Shown: in pieces, positions 10,376-20,999 of the stretch
Position numbering within the stretch: position 1 is the stretch's first letter
Layout: each line of letters starts with the position of its first letter
NCBI RefSeq assembly: GCF_019393635.1
Contig: NC_057866.1
Span: 4,242,223-4,306,222 of the forward strand
Length of the DNA: 64,000 nucleotides
DNA from: Dromiciops gliroides
Taxonomy: Eukaryota; Chordata; Mammalia; Microbiotheria; Microbiotheriidae
Reading direction: 5' to 3'
Notes under the pieces: generated by a model
Seen by the model: the letters and a program-made list of their open reading frames with translations, nothing else
What the model was told of the DNA's origin: nothing
The model's database searches: none
Position numbers and translations under genes: made by a program

Positions 10376-10800
10376 AAAATTGAGGGGGGAGAGGAATGAA
10401 CTGGGGAAGGGGAGAGGTAGAATGAGGTGAAATCTCACATGAAAGAAGCAGGAAAGGGATTTATGGAGTGGGGGAAGAGATGGGGGGAGGAGTGGGGAAG
10501 TGAATGAGCCTTACACTCATCAGAATTAGCTCAAAGACCTTAATTTTATCAGAGTTGGCTCAAGGAATGAATAACATACACACTCAATTGGGTGGAGTAA
10601 TCTGTCTAACCCTGCATGAAAGGAGGAGGGAAAGGGGACAAGGAGGGAGGGATGAAAGAAGGGAGGGCAGAGTGGGGGAGAAGGCAGACAGAAGCAAAAC
10701 ACTTTTGAGGAGGGACAGGGTAAAAGAAGATAGAAAATAGAGTAAATATCATGGGAAGGAAATAGGATGGAGGGAAACGGTTAATTATAGTAACTGTGAA
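10376..10800 (+). mobile_element. L1-associated module of unknown family, copy 1
   Basis: A purine-rich segment with CAAAACACTTTTGAGGAGGG, AAGATAGAAAATAGAGTAAA and AGGATGGAGGGAAACGG. A close copy lies at 26228-26402. In both places L1 3' sequence follows on the same strand. It could be an internal or 5' part of an L1 subfamily or the head of a composite element. Confidence 0.5.
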
Positions 10801-11039
10801 AAAATTTCCGAAGCAGAGGCAAGAGTAATGTAAGAAGAAGATGATGATGATGGATTGATGAAGATTGATTGATCGATGATGATGATGACAAACCGTTTGG
10901 TACTTGCTTTGCTGGGCTATTGTGAAGAAAATTCTTTGTCAAGTTTAAGGTACTATATAAAAGTTATCGATTACTGTTGTTGTAATAATCCACCTCTTGG
11001 GTTTGTTGTAAGGACATCTCTCTTTCAAGTGCTATATAA

Positions 11040-11280
11040 ATGTAGTTTACTATAAAAAATGCTGAACAGGATACTATCAGAAAGATGTGAAGGGACCTCT
11101 GCATGAGCTGATGCAAAATGAAATCTACTGTATACAAAATAACAGTAATATTGTGAGATGATCTTCTGTGAATGACTTGGTTATTTTCAGCAATACAATG
11201 ATCCAAGACAACTTGATGAAGGTATTTGAATACAGATTGAAACATATTTTTTGTTAGTTGATCAGAAACAAACAAAAAAA
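11040..11280 (+). mobile_element. L1 3' segment, first of two similar tandem units
   Basis: ACTGTATACAAAATAACAGT, TTTCAGCAATACAATGATCC and AAGACAACTTGATGAAGG belong to the L1 ORF2 end and 3' UTR start. The next 240 bp repeat the same interval. Confidence 0.7.
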
Positions 11281-11695
11281 TGATGAGCAAGATGCTATCA
11301 GAAAAACCTGGAAAGACCTACATGAACTGATGCAGAGTATAATGTACTGTATACAAAATAACAGCAATATTGTAAGATGATCTGCTGTGAATGTCTTGCT
11401 TATTTTCAGCAATGCAATGATCCAAGATAACTTTGAAGGACTTATGAAAATTGCAGTCCATCTACAGAGAAAGAACTGATGATATCTGAAAACAGAATGA
11501 AGCATAATTTTTTGATAGTTCCTTAATCTGAAGTTTTGTTTTTGTCTGTTTTCTTTCACAACCTGGCTAATGTGGAGGTGTTTTGCATGACTACTCATTT
11601 ATAACTTGTATTGAATTGCTTGTGTTCTTGGCAGGGGCAGGAGGGGGAGGGGGGAGGGGGGAAGGAGGAAGAGAAGTTGGAACACAAAATTTAAA
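11281..11695 (+). mobile_element. L1 3' segment, second unit, running to the L1 end
   Basis: Repeats the previous unit (GAACTGATGCAGAGTATAAT, ACTGTATACAAAATAACAGC) and continues through TTTCTTTCACAACCTGGCTA and a G/A-rich tract to AACACAAAATTTAAAAAAAT, the L1 terminus. Confidence 0.75.
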
Positions 11696-11709
11696 AAAAT
11701 GTCCTATGA

Positions 11710-12080
11710 AGATTACTCGAAGGAATTTTTAGTCTGGGGAAAAGAAGACTGGGGACAATGTGAGAGTTGTTTCCAATTATGTCGAGGGCTAAAAGAAATA
11801 TTATGTTTTCCTTGTCCTGTTTAGTCTCAAGGGGGCAGAACCAGGTGTAATGTAGGGAAATTTCAAGGAGGCAGATTTAGACTTGAGGTCTAACAATTGG
11901 AGCTGTCCCAAAGTGGAACTGTTTCCCTCAGCAGGGGGTGGGCTCCCCCTCCCTGGAGATCTTCAAACACAGGCTGGGCATCTCTTCCTGGGGAGACATA
12001 GAAGGGATTCTTTTGCAGGTGTTGGCTAGACTATATGCCTTTACAATTCCTTCCAACTCTCAAATTCTATTATTCCATAA
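11710..12080 (+). repeat. CR1/L3 LINE 3' end
   Basis: AGGGGGCAGAACCAGGTGTA, TTTAGACTTGAGGTCTAACA, TGGAGCTGTCCCAAAGTGGA and CTCCCTGGAGATCTTCAAAC follow the CR1 3' UTR order, ending TTCCTTCCAACTCTCAAATT. Confidence 0.75.
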
Positions 12081-12094
12081 CTGGCCTTGCAAAA

Positions 12095-12200
12095 GAATCT
12101 ATTCCCCTCCCTCAGTCTCAGTTTCCTCATTTGTCAAATGGGGAAGTTGCACTAAGTGATGCCTGTTTCCTTCCACCTTGGATGTTCTATGGTCTTTGAG
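12095..12200 (+). repeat. MIR tail fragment
   Basis: CTCAGTCTCAGTTTCCTCAT and TTGTCAAATGGGGAAGTTGC are MIR tail. Confidence 0.65.
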
Positions 12201-12629
12201 TCTGTTAATCAAGAACTAATTTCCCTGAGTTTAGTGATCAGTGTATTGGCTGGGTTCATGTGCAGAGCAGACTCTTGGCCTCTTGGAGTACTCTGCCAGT
12301 TAAAAAAAAAAAAGAAAAGAAAGAATTAGCTTTTTAAAAAATGCACAGATCTCGTTTAGACCTGCAGAGACTCTAGGAAGAAACAGGATGTTGAAGATTT
12401 TCACACTGGACATCGCTTGGTCAAGGGTTGGCATCCTTGGATCTCTGGCTTCAGCATGAAGGCCACATCTTTGGTCAATATCCCAGCACATCACTGACCC
12501 ACCTACACCTTTGTAGGGTACCTGTTTCTGCAGTTAAGCTGCAAAGGCTTCTCAGGCACATTTTAGTCTTCACCAGTAGGTGTCACCCTTACCCAAGATT
12601 GGTAAAACAGGTGGTCTCGTCATCCTCAT
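12201..12629. other. Unassigned sequence
   Basis: A short A-rich stretch lies at 12301-12325. Otherwise no feature recognised. Confidence 0.4.
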
Positions 12630-12890
12630 TATCCCAGAGGCAGGGTAAGGATTTGGGTTAGTCACCTAATCTGTCTGAGCCTCAGTTTCCTCACCTATAA
12701 AATGGGTATAGCATCCCATTACCTATCTCCCAGCATGTTGCCAACCTTAAAATGTTATATAGCAGCTAAGGCTTGTAGAGATGGAATCCAAGCTCTGGCA
12801 GCTACCTGTGTGACTTCAAGCTGGTTTCCTCCATGGAGGGGAAACTGAGGCCTCAGGAAAGTAAAGGGGTTGGGCTAGAAGTTTTCTCTC
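12630..12890 (+). repeat. MIR, followed by a second MIR-like fragment
   Basis: TGAGCCTCAGTTTCCTCACC, TATAAAATGGGTATAGCATC and TAAAATGTTATATAGCAGCT are MIR core and tail. GGAATCCAAGCTCTGGCAGC and CTACCTGTGTGACTTCAAGC begin a second, weaker copy. Confidence 0.65.
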
Positions 12891-13191
12891 CATTCCAGAG
12901 GTGGCATCCCATGACTTGTTTACTGAAGATGACAGAACTGGAAGACCTAAGAGACACAGGGAAGCTCTCTACCAACATGGAGCTGACTCCGTTTTTGTTT
13001 TGTTTCTCATTTATTTCTATTTGTCCTTTACTCCAGAAGGGGAAATTGGAGGAAAAAGAAGGTTGTTCCAGACTTCTTTATAGAATGACTCATCTATGGC
13101 TGCCTTCCTGCAAGACCTCCTGGTGGTTGGTGGGGAAGCCAGGCCCTCCCACTGAACCTTCATGACTGAACTTTGAAAATAAGTAATTTCT

Positions 13192-13360
13192 GGGGCAGCT
13201 AGGTGGTGCAATGGATAGAGCACTGGCCCTGGATTCAGGAGGACCTGAGTTCAAATCCGACCTTAGACACTTAACACTTATTAGCTGTGTGACCCTGAGC
13301 AAGTCACTTAACCCCAATTGTCTCACCAAAAAAAACAAAAAGAAAAGAAAAGAAAGGAAA
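13192..13360 (+). mobile_element. tRNA-derived SINE with A-rich tail
   Basis: Starts GGGGCAGCTAGGTGGTGCAA (pol III A-box-like), with GAGTTCAAATCC as B-box and core GCTGTGTGACCCTGAGCAAG, ending in an A/AAAAG tail. Flanks AAGTAATTTCT and CAGTCATTTCC look like an aged TSD. This is the A-tailed class of the window's SINE. Confidence 0.9.
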
Positions 13361-13524
13361 TCAGTCATTTCCATTCTCCGGGATTTCATTTACTATGTAA
13401 AAGGAAGGCTTTGGATTAAATTCATTCATTCATTTGAGAAAAAAAATTCACAAGGCACCTTTTGGCTGAGTCCCAGGAGTAAGAGATAAAGCTTAGATTC
13501 AAGGGAGGGAAGCGTAATGGATCT

Positions 13525-13650
13525 CAGGCTTGAAGTCAAGAAAGCTAGTGTTCTAATGTCACCTTGGGCACTTATTCCCAGGGTGACCAGGGAATAGACA
13601 GTTCCCTGATGGGCCTCAGCTCCCCTCTTGTGAAATGCAGGTGTTGGGTT
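13525..13650 (+). repeat. MIR-like fragment
   Basis: GGCTTGAAGTCAAGAAAGCT and TGGGCCTCAGCTCCCCTCTT resemble MIR head and tail with a poor core. Confidence 0.45.
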
Positions 13651-13737
13651 AAGCTCCCTCACCCAACACACATTTGTTAAGTGTGCAGCTGACTCTGCTT
13701 GGGGAACTATGGAGTTTTCCATAAGTCCCTTGCCCTG

Positions 13738-14323
13738 TGTGATAAAATAATGGAACTTGGCAGACGCCCAGAAACCCTACCTGAAGATTGATTTGGAATT
13801 GATTGAATTGGGTAAGACTCAGGACTGAGAACCTACTTAAGGATGATTAAATCAGGACCACACCTGGCCAGCCCTGAGTAGGGTGTTGTTCTCAGAAGTT
13901 GAACCTAGTTAAGGTTGATTAAATTGAAACCACATGTGCCAACCCTGAGTAGAGTGTGTTCTCAGAGGCTGTGGACTGCAACATCAACAGGAGACTACTC
14001 TCGACCAATCAACTTGAAGAATCTCCCATTTCTGGGAGGAAGACAGGAAGTAGGAAGCTGAGGCTGGCTAGATCTTGCTCTTTTGGTTCGAGACATTGGC
14101 TTGGTGGCAGAACTTCATGTGGGCTGCTAGGAAAGCTAGGATTTCCATGCTATGAGGATTCTGTTCTCAATCTTTCCCTCTCTTCACTATCTTATACTAT
14201 ATATTTTAATAAATCTTTAAAAGCCTAAACTCTCGCTGAATTTATCAGCGATTTTAGGCAGCTCCCCCGCCCAAGACTGGGGCAGGGGCAGATTAGGACC
14301 CACATTTAGATTTTTAAACAACA
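13738..14323 (+). mobile_element. Solo ERV LTR (5' type beta, 3' type X) with a U3 direct repeat
   Basis: Starts TGTGATAAAATAATGGAACT, matching the 7.1 kb LTR. It has TTAATAAATCTTTAAAAGCC as the poly-A region, matching the 57.9 kb LTR, and ends AAACAACA. Two similar units of about 70 bp lie at 13833-13904 and 13905-13975 in U3, the usual place for enhancer repeats. No clear TSD and no internal region. Confidence 0.8.
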
Positions 14324-15174
14324 CATTTGTCTTCCCTTCCAGTACTCAAGCTCCAGAGAGGAGGTGAGGGACCACTCCAGACAGACCAATGGTCAATATC
14401 ACATGAGAAGCGTGTGGTCATTAACTCTCAAGCATCCATTTGGGAAGTATCTCAGAGGCCAACTCCCCCATCGGACAGATGAGCAAACTGAGGCCAGGGA
14501 AGGTTCCAGGAATGTGGTAAATAGAACAGGGAGTCAAGGAGGCATGAGCACAGTACTAGGCGAAGCCCGAGGGGGTAGAAGTCTCCAGCGCTAGCATGTT
14601 GTAGCGTGCCAGCATACAAATAGCTAAGGATGCCTTCTGTGCCCCCAAAGATGGCCTTGTGGAGGGAGCTTCCTCACCTGGGAGGTCCCCATGCAAGTCC
14701 AGTTCTCGTCCCTAACCTACCCTACCTGGCAAAGGGTCATCCACTCGTCCTTGGAGACCTCAGGGACAGAGCATGTGGCACTGCCCAAGGGTCCATGGGG
14801 CTGCTCTCCTCAGTCCTGGGCACTGGGGCAGCTGTGCCCCCAAGCTCTGTCTGGGCACATGCATCCTCCAGGGCCAAGTGGAGGGAGGCACCAAAGCCTT
14901 TCAAGTCCTTTTACCGGCAGGGATGTTGAGGATTTGTAACCATAAGGCATGTGCCTGCATGAGGTGACAGTGGGATGGAAAGGGGTCCGAACCTGTGGTT
15001 TCATTCATGCTGGAGACTCCCCTTGGGGAAACTCTGCCAGCACCTGGTCTGCAGCTAATAGTCTTAAGGCTAAATGACAGTCACATGGTATGTATGTGGC
15101 AGAACTCATCCATCAGGCTGGCCCCTAAAAAAGAGCGGTATTGGTGGTGTTTTTTTTTTTCTATATTGCTGTCA
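14324..15174. other. Unassigned, with a small MIR-like piece
   Basis: CGGACAGATGAGCAAACTGA near 14475 is reverse MIR. The remaining GC-rich sequence holds overlapping short frames on both strands with no family match. Confidence 0.4.
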
Positions 15175-15484
15175 AGGGCAGCAACTAGGTGGCACAGTAG
15201 ATAGAGCACTGGCCCTGAAGTTGGGAGGGCCTGAGTTCAAATGTCATCTCAGACACTTACTTGTGTAACCCTGGGCAAGTCACTTAACCTCAATTACTTT
15301 AAGCATCCAGGGCCATCTCCAGTCATCTTGATCTATATCTCACCACTGGACCCAGATGGCTCTGGAGGAGAGTGAGTCTGGTGACCTTGCAGAGCCCTCC
15401 CTTACTTAAAGCCAATTCATTGCAAGGTATGACATCCCCATCTCCCATGTCATGGTCCTCTTTGGGAACAAAGAACAAACAACA
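15175..15484 (+). mobile_element. Composite SINE with the long GGGCCATCTCCAGTCATC tail
   Basis: The common SINE head (TAGATAGAGCACTGGCCCTG, GAGTTCAAATG, CCCTGGGCAAGTCACTTAAC) is followed, instead of an A tail, by about 190 bp starting CATCCAGGGCCATCTCCAGT and ending AACAAAGAACAAACAACA. The same head-tail combination with a clean TSD is at 22553-22830. Confidence 0.85.
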
Positions 15485-16079
15485 AGCATGGCCGTCACTT
15501 CCCAATGACTCCCCTACCCCAATAAACCACCCCCAATAACAAAGGACTGTTAAGCAAAAGCAACCGGGGCATCGGCCACAGTTTCATTCGGCATCCATGG
15601 GCCAGCACCTCTCCAACAAGAGGCAGAAGGTGTCTGTCGCCCTCAGTCCACTATTCCCAAGTTCACTCTTTAGCATGAAGGGCATCGCAGTGAGAGTCAA
15701 GAAAACCGAGCTCAGGTTGGCACTTCAATTAGCCCCTGCCAGGGACCCGATTTAGCTAGAACTGCCTTGGTAATAACTGGCCTTGGGTCCCCTGGGACTG
15801 AACACTTAAGGCTGCTGCTGAGAATGCTATTACAGTGGCAAGAGGAGCATTTACAATTCTAGGGCCTGGCCCTGGGAGCCAGAGGGACTCGGAAGGACTA
15901 CAGCTGGCTGGGGGCCTGAGAAGGGGCTGGGGGCTCCAAGCCTCAGGGCTGGGCAGGAGTCTGGCTCACCCCAGGACTGGGGCGTCATGTTTTAGAAAGC
16001 AGGCCCCTGGCCTCGGGATGGGGACAGATGACTTAAAGACCACCAAGCAGCCAGGCCACAGCCTCACTGGCTTACCCAG
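15485..16079. other. Unassigned GC-rich sequence
   Basis: No repeat or gene recognised. Confidence 0.4.
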
Positions 16080-16190
16080 TGACTTACCCAGGGTCACACA
16101 CAAGTAGTAAGTGTCTGAAGCTGGATCTGAGCTTAGGTCTTCCTGACTCCAGGTCCAGCGCTCTATCCAGGGGCCGCCTGGCTGCCTGAT
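16080..16190 (-). repeat. MIR/SINE fragment
   Basis: GTGACTTACCCAGGGTCACA, AGTAGTAAGTGTCTGAAGCT and TCTTCCTGACTCCAGGTCCA are the reverse complement of the core and head shared by MIR and the younger SINE. Confidence 0.75.
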
Positions 16191-16349
16191 GCAGGCTTCT
16201 TTCTACTTCATCCCAGTGACTGGTCATCTTGTACCTTCTTGAAGACGTCCCGAGATGAGAAACTCACCACCTCCCCAACCTGCCCATGCTCCCTTTAAAC
16301 AGCAATTACTGTGAGGATGACATTGAGCCTCAATCTTCCTCTGAAACTT

Positions 16350-16480
16350 TCAGCCATTACTCCTTGCATTTGAGCGATGGGCGTAGGAAGCCAAGAGGGG
16401 AGATCTGTCCAAGGTCACACAGCAAAGCAGCAGCCGCTGGGACAAGGCCCTGAGGGTCTCCGGTCCCAGGCCAGGGTTCT
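16350..16480 (-). repeat. MIR fragment
   Basis: CTGTCCAAGGTCACACAGCA followed by GGTCCCAGGCCAGGGTTCTT is reverse MIR core and head. Confidence 0.65.
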
Positions 16481-16714
16481 TTCTCCTGCATCCCCCCCAG
16501 CCTGAGAGTTCAGGCCATTCGGCTCCCTTGTCGTAAGGAAGGCTCAGGCACCACCCACGTGACTGGGGTCCCTGAGGGCCTGAGAGATCCTGTGCTCTCA
16601 TTAAAGAACCCCCCCAATTCACATTCAGTGACTGGTAGGGGGCGGCTTTGGGGAGTTTTCTCTCTGCTGACTTTAAGGCTCCTGTGTCAGTACACAGCCT
16701 CCTCTCAGGAGGGA

Positions 16715-16895
16715 AGCCTGGCCTATTCCTTAGGCCATATGACCCTGGGCAAGTTATTTACCCTGTCTGCCTCAGTTTCCTCCACTATAAAATGGTGGTC
16801 ACAATGGTGCTGCACTCCCAGGGGTGTTGTGAGCATCAAATGAGATCATACTTAGGTACACAGAAGAGATTGAATAAATGCCTGATTCCTTCCCA
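16715..16895 (+). repeat. MIR, core and tail
   Basis: ATATGACCCTGGGCAAGTTA, TCTGCCTCAGTTTCCTCCAC, TATAAAATGGTGGTCACAAT and TTGTGAGCATCAAATGAGAT are in MIR order. Confidence 0.85.
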
Positions 16896-16924
16896 GCCTC
16901 TCCTGACTGGATGAGACAACTTCC

Positions 16925-17300
16925 TGGGTTGCTTTCCTGCCAGCAAGGCTGTGGCCTGGTGGCTTGGTGGTGCCCGGCACTGTGATGTCTTCCTGGCCTC
17001 CAGCCTCCTTTTCTTCTTCCCGCACTCTGGCTGTTCCATCCTCCATCTCCGGTCTCCAGACCTTTGCCCAGGCTGTGCCCATTGCCTCAAGTGCTCTTCC
17101 TCCTCACTCCCACTTTGTCCAATTCTTAGGGCCCTTTGGGGCTCCACCAGGGGCCCCCTCCTACACAAAGCCTCACCTGATCCTGCTCACAGTGTCCATT
17201 CCCTCTCCCTTTCCCTCCAGTACAATGTCAGCTCCATGAGCAGCTCTTTGTATCTCTAGTGCTGGGCACACAGCAGGTGCTCAATAAGTGCTCAGGCTGA
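16925..17300 (+). repeat. L2-type LINE 3' part
   Basis: CTCCAGACCTTTGCCCAGGC, CCTCCTACACAAAGCCTCAC and GCTCCATGAGCAGCTCTTTG, then TGGGCACACAGCAGGTGCTC, AATAAGTGCT. L2 order to its 3' end. Confidence 0.7.
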
Positions 17301-17724
17301 ACAGAGCAAAGCTGGCAGCCTCTGTGTGTGACCAGGGAGGGGCATGCAGTGAGGTCCCCAAAGCCCAACCTGGGAATACCCATACCCCCATCACCATCTA
17401 GTACTTCCTTGGTGCCCAAGAGCATCTGGGAGCACAGAGTCGCGCTAAGCCCATCTGAGCTGGGCTTCCTTGGGCTGTTTCACCCTCCGCACTTGGGGAC
17501 ACCATCTGCATCCCGACAGCTGCCATGTTCCTGCAGGGATGGACAGCCCTGGGCCGATGCTGATGTTGAGAGACAAGCGCTCTGATTACTGGAAGGAAGG
17601 TCCTGCTTCTGACACTCTCAGACTTCTCCCTCTCTAGAGCTCCTTCCATTGTGCACAGTCAATCCCAGGGTGTCTGGAATTCCCAGATGAAGACAATTGA
17701 GCAATATCACAGGACCCCTGGTTA
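17301..17724. other. Unassigned sequence
   Basis: No repeat or gene recognised. Confidence 0.4.
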
Positions 17725-17895
17725 CGAGGCTCTGGAATACAGAGGAAGAGGGCGGACTCAGGTTCAAACTATGCCTCTGAGGCTTAGTGCCTTGGACCCT
17801 GGGTAAGCGACCTCACCTCCCTCGGCCTCAGTTTTCTCATCTGTCACACAAAGAGGTTGAATGAGTTCCCTTCCAACTGAAGATTCATGATTCTG
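17725..17895 (+). repeat. MIR
   Basis: ACTCAGGTTCAAACTATGCC, GACCCTGGGTAAGCGACCTC, CTCGGCCTCAGTTTTCTCAT and CTTCCAACTGAAGATTCATG. Confidence 0.8.
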
Positions 17896-18089
17896 AGAAG
17901 CAACGAGAACAGAAAGCACTAAATGCATGGTCTCCCCCACAGGCCAAGCCCTAGTCAATGATGCTTCTTCCTTCCAATTTTACAAGACTTAGCCTAGGCT
18001 CAAAAAGTTACTCTGACTAACATAATCTTGCACCCCTGGGACAACCCTAGAATGACTTAACAGCAGTTCAGCTTTTGCCTTCCTCCTCA

Positions 18090-18260
18090 TGATTGAGTCA
18101 CATGAGGTTGGAGCCAGGGGACACCTGGCTTCAAACCTCACCTGTGATCCTTACTATGTGACCTTGAGGAAATCAACTCATCTCTGAGCCTCAGTTTCCT
18201 CATTTGTAAAATGAGTGTGATGGAGCCATGGATTTGGTGCTTGAAGGGAATGTGCAGGCC
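18090..18260 (+). repeat. MIR
   Basis: CTGGCTTCAAACCTCACCTG, ACTATGTGACCTTGAGGAAA, TGAGCCTCAGTTTCCTCATT and TGTAAAATGAGTGTGATGG. Confidence 0.8.
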
Positions 18261-18274
18261 CTCTAGTCCATAAT

Positions 18275-18560
18275 AATAATAATAACAATGATGATAACGA
18301 TAGCTAGCATTTATTTACTTATTTGTTTGTTTATTTATTTTGCTGGGCAATGAGGGTTGAGTGACTTGCCCGAGGTCACACAGCTAGTATCAAGTGTCTG
18401 AGGCTGGATTTGAACTCAGGTCTTCCTGAATCCAGGGCTGGAGCTTTATCCACTGCACCCCCAAGCTGCCCCTGATAGCTAGCATTTATTTGGCACCTTC
18501 CATGTGCCAGGCATTGTGCCAAGCCCTTTACAGATATGATATATTTTATTTAGTGTCATA
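18275..18560 (-). repeat. MIR/L2 3' end, host site of a SINE
   Basis: AATAATAATAATAACAATGA before the SINE and TTGGCACCTTCCATGTGCCA, GGCATTGTGCCAAGCCCTTT after it form the reverse of an MIR/L2 end. The SINE at 18317-18473 divides it. Confidence 0.65.
18317..18473 (-). mobile_element. SINE with a perfect 18-bp TSD
   Basis: GATAGCTAGCATTTATTT occurs at 18299-18316 and again at 18474-18491. Between them lies a T-rich left end, TTGAGTGACTTGCCCGAGGT, the core and head, ending AAGCTGCCCCT. The long TSD and T-rich end fit L1-driven target-primed insertion. Confidence 0.92.
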
Positions 18561-18639
18561 CCACAATTGTGATGCTGCTGGCTGACATCTCCACAGGGCT
18601 TTAAAGTATAAATGCTTTCCAGACATTCTCTCCTATGGT

Positions 18640-18785
18640 GCTCAGCGCCAGACAATGAGACACGGTGCAGTGGGAAAGGGTCTGGATTTGGGGTGTGAGG
18701 ACCCAGGGTCAGAATCCAGCCTCACTATCTGCTTTCTGTGGGACCCCAGAGAAGTCATATAACCTCTCTTGACCTCAGCTTCAAA
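18640..18785 (+). repeat. MIR
   Basis: GGTCTGGATTTGGGGTGTGA, GGGTCAGAATCCAGCCTCAC and AGAAGTCATATAACCTCTCT match the MIR head and core. Confidence 0.65.
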
Positions 18786-20257
18786 GGACTGACTAGAATT
18801 CCCAAACATTTACTGCTTTAGGCAATTCAAGTGATCCCAACCCCCAGATTTACACCTTCTCCCTCCCCATCCTTAAAGTCTGCTCTCACTGCCCCAGGAG
18901 AAAGGTTCTGAAAACCAAACTCACTTGGAAATGCCTTAATTTTCAATAAATGAATTAATTTTCACTAAAGTGTTAGTTTCTCAAAAGCTTTTCAATATCT
19001 CCCCTTTCCAGAGTGCTGGTATTTCCACAGAAGCTCAGAGTCAGCAGAGAAGGCCAGAGTTAAAGCCATACTTGACTGAGAATCCTGAGCATCTGCAGCC
19101 TTGACCTGCAGACCCCTACCAAGGGGCAGCCCTGGCTCTCAAAATCATCTCATTCCACTTTGGGATGGTCTGATTGTTAGGAAGTTCTTCCAGACAGCAG
19201 GACGGAATGTGCTTTTTTTTCAACCTCCCCCTTGTCCCCTTGTTTCTGGGCTTGCTCTCTGGGGCCAAGCAGCAGGTCCACATGGCTGCCCTTCAAAAGC
19301 AGGAAGACAGCTCTCATGCCCCCTCCCTTCCCCAGCCCCCCAAGTCCCCCCATCAGATCCCCCTATCTCACCTTCTTTTCTGCAGGCTACATACCCTAGT
19401 GGAAGGAAAGCATCCTGATCTCCTTCAAGGAGGTTGTTGCCCTGCATCCCAAGTATGCCTTCTCCACATCACTGTTCTTTTGCAAAATGGTTAAGAAAGA
19501 GGGCACTGGAAAATGAGGCTCACAAAAGCCAATTCCAGAGTCACCTCTTGCTTGCAGAAGGGCATCTAAGCAGTCCCTAGGCACACTCACATTCAAACAG
19601 AGCAGGTGCTCAATCCTAAGGAAGGAAGGATACAATTTTTGAGTATGTGGCAGATAGCGGCACAGGATATTGGTGGCAAGGGAGCTGTCAAAGCCCATCA
19701 CAAAGGAAGCCCCTTGGATGCCCTGCATGGAAGGTAGTCACTGGCTGGAGATGGGCTTGTTGTCTTCCTTCTCTGCCTGACAGGGATAAGGTCTCTGGCA
19801 TCTCCCAGGCCTCATGCTTCCCTCCCCACTCTGTTCAGGGCTCCCACAGTTTGTCAGCACTCCTGAATTCCCTTGGCAGGCTCACAAACTCATCCCCCAC
19901 TGCCACGGTGCTCTGATTACTCCAGAGGTGATGATTGCGCATCTTTAATAGGGCACTAATAATGTTACTAATGGAGCTCACTAATAACTGAATTTTTCAT
20001 TTACAGGCTGAGCTGGGGCTCCATCTTCAGAAGCTAGAGCTTAGGTAAGCAGATGGGTCTAATGAGCTGGAGGCTTTCCAGAGTTGCACTGACCTCTCCT
20101 ATAAGCACAACAGCTCCAGGCTGGAAGGGACCAGAAACAGGCATGTAGCTCAACCCCATCGATAGCCTTCTGAACAAGGTAGGTAGATCCAAGGCAGAAA
20201 ACCAGGACTCTGTGACACAGTCAAGCTTGGAGAATTGTGTGATCTGATGGATAGTGA
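18786..20257. other. Unassigned, possible noncoding conserved part near 19915-20060
   Basis: A 110-codon minus-strand frame at 19396-19728 has no recognised domain and no gene structure around it. The AT-rich stretch with ACTAATAATGTTACTAATGG and CTCACTAATAACTGAATTTT near 19960-20000 looks unique. GATG at 20258-20261 is the TSD of the next LTR. Confidence 0.4.
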
Positions 20258-20261
20258 GATG

Positions 20262-20781
20262 TGTGAGAATTGGAATGACACCCCTGCTGGAGAGATACTT
20301 TAGGGAAGCTCTGCCATGACGAGAAGCCTGGTGAGGACAAGTCAGGTGGTCTTTGGTGTTCAGGAACTCATCTCTGTAGAGTCGCTTGTTAGTTCTGTCA
20401 ATCAGGGCTGCCAGCCAATTAGCTTGGGGCTTTGTGTGTGGACGGCCCTGTTTCCTGTGGGAGAGGGGGCTTTTGGGATAGAGAAGGGAGGAAACAGCTC
20501 GCTTTGGTGTGCGTGAGAGAGGGAGAGGGATGCTGCACAGTTGGTTCTCTTTGAAACTGATGAATCTGGGTGGTGGTGAGTTTGTGGGTCATATATTTTT
20601 TCCTTCTCCTATTTCTTTTTTTATTGTCCCTAGCTTTATTAACCTCACTTGTGTTTTAAATTTGTTCCCATTAATAAACCCTGTTTGTTTGTTGAAAAGA
20701 GGCTGTTAATCTCCTTTCTTACCCTAATATGATGGCAAGCCGCCCAATTAACTCTCCCCCTTACTAAATTTGGCCCTTAAA
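20262..20781 (+). mobile_element. Solo ERV LTR (5' type alpha, 3' type Y), TSD GATG
   Basis: Starts TGTGAGAATTGGAATGACAC, has CCATTAATAAACCCTG as poly-A region, then GAGGCTGTTAATCTCCTTTC and CCAATTAACTCTCCCCCTTA, and ends TTTGGCCCTTAAA. GATG flanks it at 20258-20261 and 20782-20785. Its start matches the 57.9 kb LTR and its end matches the 7.1 and 28.4 kb LTRs. Confidence 0.87.
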
Positions 20782-20999
20782 GATGTAATTGAATGGGATT
20801 CAGGAAACCTGGGTTCCAGAGCACAATGTCCTAGTACCATACAGGTCACTTCAGAGAGGCATCTCAGACAGGAGCCTCCCTGACTGTCTTGGAACAAAAA
20901 AAAAGCTTGGGAAGATGGGATACATGTGTGCCACCCTTCTGTCTCCCTCACCCCAGATCCATCTGATTGGTGGCCGAGTATTGTTGATTCTGTATTAAA

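Noticed and set aside
19396-19728. 110-codon minus-strand frame with a splice-acceptor-like sequence upstream
   Set aside because: A pyrimidine-rich AG upstream is weak evidence. No family resemblance and no partner exon found.
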